Positions 60,370-64,000 of a DNA stretch of 64,000 nucleotides are shown here, one piece after another. Location: positions 124,001 to 188,000 of the forward strand of contig JAXDTI010000004.1 in assembly GCA_034090045.1 (NCBI GenBank). The letters run 5' to 3'. Below the pieces are notes generated by a model. That model saw only the letters and a program-made list of their open reading frames with translations. It was not told the DNA's origin and searched no databases. Position numbers and translations under genes: made by a program. The first letter of the stretch is position 1, and every line of letters starts with the position of its first letter. The stretch is from JAXDTI01 sp034090045. GTDB taxonomy: Bacteria > Actinomycetota > Actinomycetes > Actinomycetales > Actinomycetaceae.

Positions 60370-60534
60370 CTAGACCTGCATATCCAAGTCGGTTCGTAAC
60401 TGTTGAAGCACAGATTGGAGCACCTCAACCTGTTCCGGTAAGTCCAGTTGCGTAATATCGTCGAGGCGGGAATAAACATCAGATTCTTGATTTGGTTTAT
60501 CCGTATTCTCGACACTCGATTCAGTGCTCTGCAC
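60370..60534 (-). CDS. Small conserved protein upstream of tlyA (Rv1693-like)
   Basis: 54 residues. The C-terminal part (YSRLDDITQLDLPEQVEVLQSVLQQLRTDL) is a short amphipathic helix typical of the small protein encoded before tlyA in mycobacteria; the function is unknown. The GTG at 60534 was chosen: it follows a GAGGGGGT site and overlaps the trpA stop by 14 bases; upstream ATG codons would run further into trpA. Coupling to trpA links this gene, and possibly tlyA onward, to the trp operon. Confidence 0.7.
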   Translation of the reverse strand: MQSTESSVENTDKPNQESDVYSRLDDITQLDLPEQVEVLQSVLQQLRTDLDMQV

Positions 60535-61309
60535 GTCGCACCCCCTCAACCATTTTGGACACATATTCGCGAATATACGGTGCGGCATCCGAACCATGTT
60601 TCGCAATAATCTTTATTATCGCTGAACCCACTATTGCTCCATCTGTCAGCCGAGCATAGTATTCCGCCTGTTCGGGAGTGTTAATACCGAACCCAACCGC
60701 ACATGGGGTATCGGTTGCTGCACGCACTTCACGGACAATATCACTCAGGTCGGTTGTGATTTCGCTTCGTGTCCCGGTGACCCCCATTGACGAGACGATA
60801 TACAGGTAGCCGCTGCCCGCTCTGGCTATCTGCCGTATCCGCTCTGAACTGGTTGGCGCAATCATCGCTATAACATCGACCCCCAGGCTGGCGGCTATCG
60901 GAACCAACTCGCCACGTTCTTCCAAGGGCAAATCTGGTATTATCAGCCCGGAAACCCCAACCTCGGCACAGCGAACACAAAATTTTTGATATCCGTATTT
61001 GAATACCGGGTTCAGGTATGTGAGAAAGACCATCGGGATCTGGACTGTTTTACGTACCCGAGCCACCATGTCGAAAACCATATCGGTTGTGCACCCTCCC
61101 GCAGCGGATAATGCCCGAACATTAGCTTCCTGGATGACGGGCCCCTCAGCTATCGGGTCAGAAAACGGTATCCCGATTTCGATGATTTCGGCACCGGCAG
61201 CAGCCATAGTTTCGATAAAACGCTCGGTATCAGCCAGTGTCGGATCCCCGGCTGTCACAAAAGGTATAAAGGCTTTTTTGCCGGCAAAAGCCCGGGCTAT
61301 TTCACTCAT
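60521..61309 (-). CDS. trpA: Tryptophan synthase alpha subunit
   Basis: Splits indole-3-glycerol phosphate to indole and glyceraldehyde-3-phosphate. 262 residues. Catalytic Glu in IEIGIPFSDP; the second acidic position is Glu (IAEGP), a known family variant. The segments VFLTYLNPVFKYGYQKFC, GLIIPDLPLEER, IAPTSSERI and YIVSSMGVTG closely resemble those of Clostridia rather than the usual actinobacterial type (judged by eye). Overlaps trpB by 8 bases and the small gene downstream by 14. Confidence 0.96.
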   Translation of the reverse strand: MSEIARAFAGKKAFIPFVTAGDPTLADTERFIETMAAAGAEIIEIGIPFSDPIAEGPVIQEANVRALSAAGGCTTDMVFDMVARVRKTVQIPMVFLTYLNPVFKYGYQKFCVRCAEVGVSGLIIPDLPLEERGELVPIAASLGVDVIAMIAPTSSERIRQIARAGSGYLYIVSSMGVTGTRSEITTDLSDIVREVRAATDTPCAVGFGINTPEQAEYYARLTDGAIVGSAIIKIIAKHGSDAAPYIREYVSKMVEGVRRAEH

Positions 61310-62489
61310 AGATTTCCTTTCCCCGGTAGCGTGCTATGGCCGCCACGTCCTTGTCTCCACGACCGGAGAGACAACAAATTATCACCTGTTCAGGATCCAT
61401 TTTCGGCGCAATTTTCATTACTTGGGCGAGCGCGTGGGCACTCTCAATTGCTGCGATAATCCCCTCGGTTCGGGCAATATATTCGAACGCCTGAACCGCT
61501 TCTTCATCTGTGATAGACACATATTCAGCTCGTCCACTATCGTGTAGCCAGGCATGTTCCGGTCCGATACCGGGATAGTCGAGACCGGCAGAAATCGAAT
61601 AGACCGGCGCTATCTGCCCGTAGTTATCCTGACAGAAATAGGATTTCATGCCGTGGAACACGCCTTCGGATCCGGTCGCAATCGTGGCGGCAGTCCTGCC
61701 AGTATCGATGCCTTTACCGGCAGCTTCACAACCTATCAGGCGCACAGATTCGTCGGGTATGAACTCATAGAACATTCCGATCGAGTTCGACCCGCCCCCC
61801 ACACAAGCGAGCACCACATCGGGCAGCTTGCCCTCTAGCTGCAGTATTTGCGCGCGTGCTTCACGGGAAATAACTCTTTGAAAATCACGCACAATCATCG
61901 GAAACGGATGCGGGCCCATCACTGAACCGAGCACATAGAGCGTGTCATCGACACGGCGAGTCCACTCCCGCATACATTCATTAACGGCATCTTTCAGGGT
62001 GGCAGTTCCGGTGTCTACGGGATGAACGGTGGCTCCCAGCAGCTCCATGCGATACACGTTCAGCGCCTGCCTGACCGTGTCTTCCCGCCCCATAAAGATC
62101 TCACATTCCAACCCGAGCAGTGCTGCTGCAGTAGCTGCAGCAACCCCGTGTTGCCCGGCTCCGGTTTCAGCGATGATTCTGGTTTTACCCATATGTTTGG
62201 CCAGCAGCACCTGACCGAGAACATTGTTGATTTTGTGGCTCCCGGTGTGGTTCATATCTTCGCGTTTCAGATAGATTTTCGCCCCAGCCAGATCCCTGGT
62301 CATCTTCTCAGCAAAATAAAGCAGTGAGGGACGACCGGCGTATTCGCGTTCTAATGTTTCAAGCTCAGTAATAAAACTCGGATCCTCACGCAGCTCCTTA
62401 TAGGTTTTTTCGAGCTTTATAACCTCGTTCATGAGTGTCTCGGGAATATATTGTCCACCGTGTATCCCATATCTACCGTTTTCGGTCAT
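61302..62489 (-). CDS. trpB: Tryptophan synthase beta subunit
   Basis: PLP enzyme that joins indole and serine. 395 residues from the ATG at 62489 (MTENGRYGIHGG), chosen over one 11 codons upstream because AGGGGGAG lies ahead. Seen: PLP lysine in NHTGSHKINN, ETGAGQHGVA, GGGSNSIGMF and SGRGDKD. The start (GRYGIHGGQYIPETLM) and GSVMGPHPFPMIVRDFQ are of the clostridial style. Overlaps the trpF end by 17 bases. Confidence 0.97.
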   Translation of the reverse strand: MTENGRYGIHGGQYIPETLMNEVIKLEKTYKELREDPSFITELETLEREYAGRPSLLYFAEKMTRDLAGAKIYLKREDMNHTGSHKINNVLGQVLLAKHMGKTRIIAETGAGQHGVAAATAAALLGLECEIFMGREDTVRQALNVYRMELLGATVHPVDTGTATLKDAVNECMREWTRRVDDTLYVLGSVMGPHPFPMIVRDFQRVISREARAQILQLEGKLPDVVLACVGGGSNSIGMFYEFIPDESVRLIGCEAAGKGIDTGRTAATIATGSEGVFHGMKSYFCQDNYGQIAPVYSISAGLDYPGIGPEHAWLHDSGRAEYVSITDEEAVQAFEYIARTEGIIAAIESAHALAQVMKIAPKMDPEQVIICCLSGRGDKDVAAIARYRGKEIYE

Positions 62490-63141
62490 GGTCACTCCCC
62501 CTGCCCTGTCTGTCTGCGGCACGTACAGCCGCCACGAATAACCTGATTTTATCCGGGTCTTTCACTCCATCAGTTTCCAGCGCACTGGAAACATCTACTG
62601 CCGCGGGATGGAGCCTGTCTATTGCTTCTGCCACGTTCCCCACATCCAGTCCACCTGCGAGGAAAAAATCACGATCTGCACCATCGAGAACCGACCAGTC
62701 AAAAACCTCTCCGCTACCCCCATAGCTGTCCGGATGGTAGCGGTCAAACATTATCAAATCGGCATTGGAGTTCTTGGCAGATGCAACCAACTCGGCAGAC
62801 AGCTGCGGGTGAGACGGAATCCGGAAAACTTGCATAATCTTTCCGCGTTTCAACTGGGAACGAAGCTGAGCTATATAGGTTTCATTTTCGTCACCATGAA
62901 GTTGCGCCACGTCAATAACCCGCTCGTTGACTAGGGATGCCACCATTTCAGGTTCGGCATTTACAAAAACACCTACCGGAGTAATCCCCCTATCCAGTGC
63001 GTTACGCAGTGTTATTGCCTGTTCGCGGGTTACCTGACGGGGCGAGGACGCGAATACGAATCCCACATAGTCGGGTCGGACAGCGTTCACTGCAACAATA
63101 TCTTGGGGTCGGAACATCCCACAGGTTTTCACTGCGGTCAT
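62473..63141 (-). CDS. trpF: Phosphoribosylanthranilate isomerase TrpF
   Basis: 222-residue TIM barrel: isomerises PRA to CdRP. Seen: catalytic Cys in VKTCGMFRPQD, the DYVGFVFASSPRQV segment, VAQLHGDE, FFLAGGLDVGNV (phosphate site) and the catalytic Asp region AVDVSSALETDGVKD. The ATG at 63141 (MTAVKTCG) was chosen over one 12 codons earlier that lies in trpC. A dedicated TrpF is unusual for actinobacteria, where bifunctional PriA (HisA/TrpF) normally does this step. Confidence 0.95.
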   Translation of the reverse strand: MTAVKTCGMFRPQDIVAVNAVRPDYVGFVFASSPRQVTREQAITLRNALDRGITPVGVFVNAEPEMVASLVNERVIDVAQLHGDENETYIAQLRSQLKRGKIMQVFRIPSHPQLSAELVASAKNSNADLIMFDRYHPDSYGGSGEVFDWSVLDGADRDFFLAGGLDVGNVAEAIDRLHPAAVDVSSALETDGVKDPDKIRLFVAAVRAADRQGRGSDHDRKR

Positions 63142-63142
63142 G

Positions 63143-63934
63143 TTATCGTCCGAGCAATTCGTGAATAGCGGCGACACGGTCAGCTGCCCGCATCAATCTC
63201 TCGCCAATCAAAACACCATCAACCCCGACTGATTCCAAGGATTCCACGTCAGCTCGGTTTTGCACTCCTGATTCCCCAACGAATAACACTTCGGGCGGAA
63301 CCAGGGAGCGCAGCCTCACGGTATTCGAAAAATCTATTTCAAAAGTTCGCAGATCACGGTTATTGACACCAATAATTTGCGCCCCGGCAGCGAGAGCAGT
63401 CTCGACTTCTTTTTCATCATGAGCCTCTACGAGCGCGGCCATACCAACCTGGGCGACAATATCCAGGTATCTGCGTAACGTAGTCTCATCGAGAAGCATT
63501 ACTATCAGCAGTACTGCGGAAGCACCCAGTAACCGAGCCTCATATATTTGGTATTCATCAACCACAAAATCTTTACGCAGCAGCGGAATAGTTACTTCCC
63601 GCCCTATTTCCTGAAGGTATTCGTCACGACCTTGAAAATATTCGGGTTCGGTAAGCACCGAAATTGCGGCCGCTCCGCCTCTCTCGTAGTCGCGAGCTAT
63701 ATCCAGGTACGGAAAATCCGGGCATATTAACCCTTTTGAAGGGGAAGCTTTCTTTGCCTCACATATCAAAGACACCCCTCGAACCGTCAGTGCTTGCCGG
63801 AAGCTGGGGATGCTACAGTCGGGTTTTTCACACAGCTCCACAACCTCGGAGCGCAGTTGCTCCAAGGGTTTACGTCCCCGACGCTCGGCAATGTCCAGGC
63901 GCCGCCGCGCTGCTATTTGTTCAATAACATTCAT
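63143..63934 (-). CDS. trpC: Indole-3-glycerol phosphate synthase TrpC (operon copy)
   Basis: 263-residue TIM barrel with every expected catalytic residue: ICEAKKASPSKG, VLTEPEYFQG, LLRKDFVVDEYQIYEARLLGA, ALVEAHDE, GVNNRDL and VGESGVQ. Unlike the his-cluster copy at 12.5 kb, nothing is altered, so this should be the working TrpC. First gene of trpC-F-B-A in the window; trpE, trpG and trpD are expected beyond the right edge. In-frame sequence upstream is open to the edge, so an N-terminal extension cannot be excluded. Confidence 0.95.
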   Translation of the reverse strand: MNVIEQIAARRRLDIAERRGRKPLEQLRSEVVELCEKPDCSIPSFRQALTVRGVSLICEAKKASPSKGLICPDFPYLDIARDYERGGAAAISVLTEPEYFQGRDEYLQEIGREVTIPLLRKDFVVDEYQIYEARLLGASAVLLIVMLLDETTLRRYLDIVAQVGMAALVEAHDEKEVETALAAGAQIIGVNNRDLRTFEIDFSNTVRLRSLVPPEVLFVGESGVQNRADVESLESVGVDGVLIGERLMRAADRVAAIHELLGR

Positions 63935-64000
63935 ACTGCCCCTGTCTCTATTTCCACTGTAGTATCGAGCACCCAGATCAGCTACGGATAATGACTTGAT

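Noticed and set aside
60521..61309. TrpA second acidic residue Glu instead of Asp as a defect
   Set aside because: The IAEGP variant is common in functional TrpA proteins, so it is not evidence of loss.
63935..64000. C-terminus of an upstream trp gene on the minus strand
   Set aside because: One frame ends in a TGA within the first 21 bases, but too little sequence is left to identify it.

Overview
The window is a gene-dense stretch of a bacterial chromosome with moderate GC content by eye. It carries no rRNA, phage, transposon or CRISPR. The gene set is that of an actinobacterium: the dop-pup-pafA pupylation genes, tlyA-nadK-recN-steA-steB, an ANTAR regulator of the PdtaR type next to polA-rpsA-coaE-uvrB, glnE-glnA2 beside a DUF4191 gene, actinobacterial glgA/glgC, and a sufR-B-D-Rieske-C-S-U-T operon. 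The moderate GC and several missing ancestral neighbours suggest a reduced, lower-GC lineage such as Actinomycetaceae. That placement is inference; no marker for genus was available.

Layout. 1-921: 3' end of glnA1, then a YciI-like gene. 1.3-10.2 kb (minus): a TerC-type membrane protein behind a candidate manganese riboswitch, uvrB, coaE, rpsA, polA and pdtaR, with a tRNA-Leu(CAA) after them. 10.3-19.6 kb (minus): tatC, tatA, tatB, lgt, a diverged trpC copy, hisI, hisF, an FKBP-like protein, pafA, pup (50 codons), dop and trmI. The Mpa/ARC unfoldase, the proteasome genes and pafBC that usually accompany this cluster are not here. 19.7-25.6 kb: RecB-like nuclease, HAD phosphatase, a catalytically eroded aldo/keto reductase, FAD oxidoreductase, MazG-like protein, tRNA-Leu(GAG) followed by an exact 84-bp tandem duplication, a PEBP protein and trmL. 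25.7-33.7 kb: lpdA, an E2-like two-lipoyl protein whose acyltransferase core is shortened and lacks its active site, a membrane Ser/Thr kinase-like protein, DUF4191, and an amino-acid ABC transporter. 33.7-44.1 kb: glnE, glnA2, an ABC ATPase, divergent glgA/glgC, an ABC-F protein and a zinc metallopeptidase. 44.1-51.8 kb (minus): DUF808 protein and the SUF iron-sulfur operon under SufR. 51.8-63.9 kb (minus): NUDIX, murJ, an MraY-like protein, steB, steA, recN, nadK, tlyA, a small conserved protein, and trpA-B-F-C.

Themes. Nitrogen: glnA1, GlnE, GlnA2 and an amino-acid importer. Glycogen: glgA/glgC. Envelope and secretion: Tat, Lgt, MurJ, SteA/B. Fe-S assembly: SUF. Tryptophan: a complete trpCFBA set that looks Firmicute-like sits far from an eroded native-position trpC in the his cluster. 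The most unusual points are the pupylation locus without an unfoldase, the E2 protein without its HxxxDG active site, the two-trpC situation with TrpF present, the 84-bp tandem repeat, and a tRNA-Leu(CAA) with a short variable loop. No gene-free stretch exceeds 300 bases.
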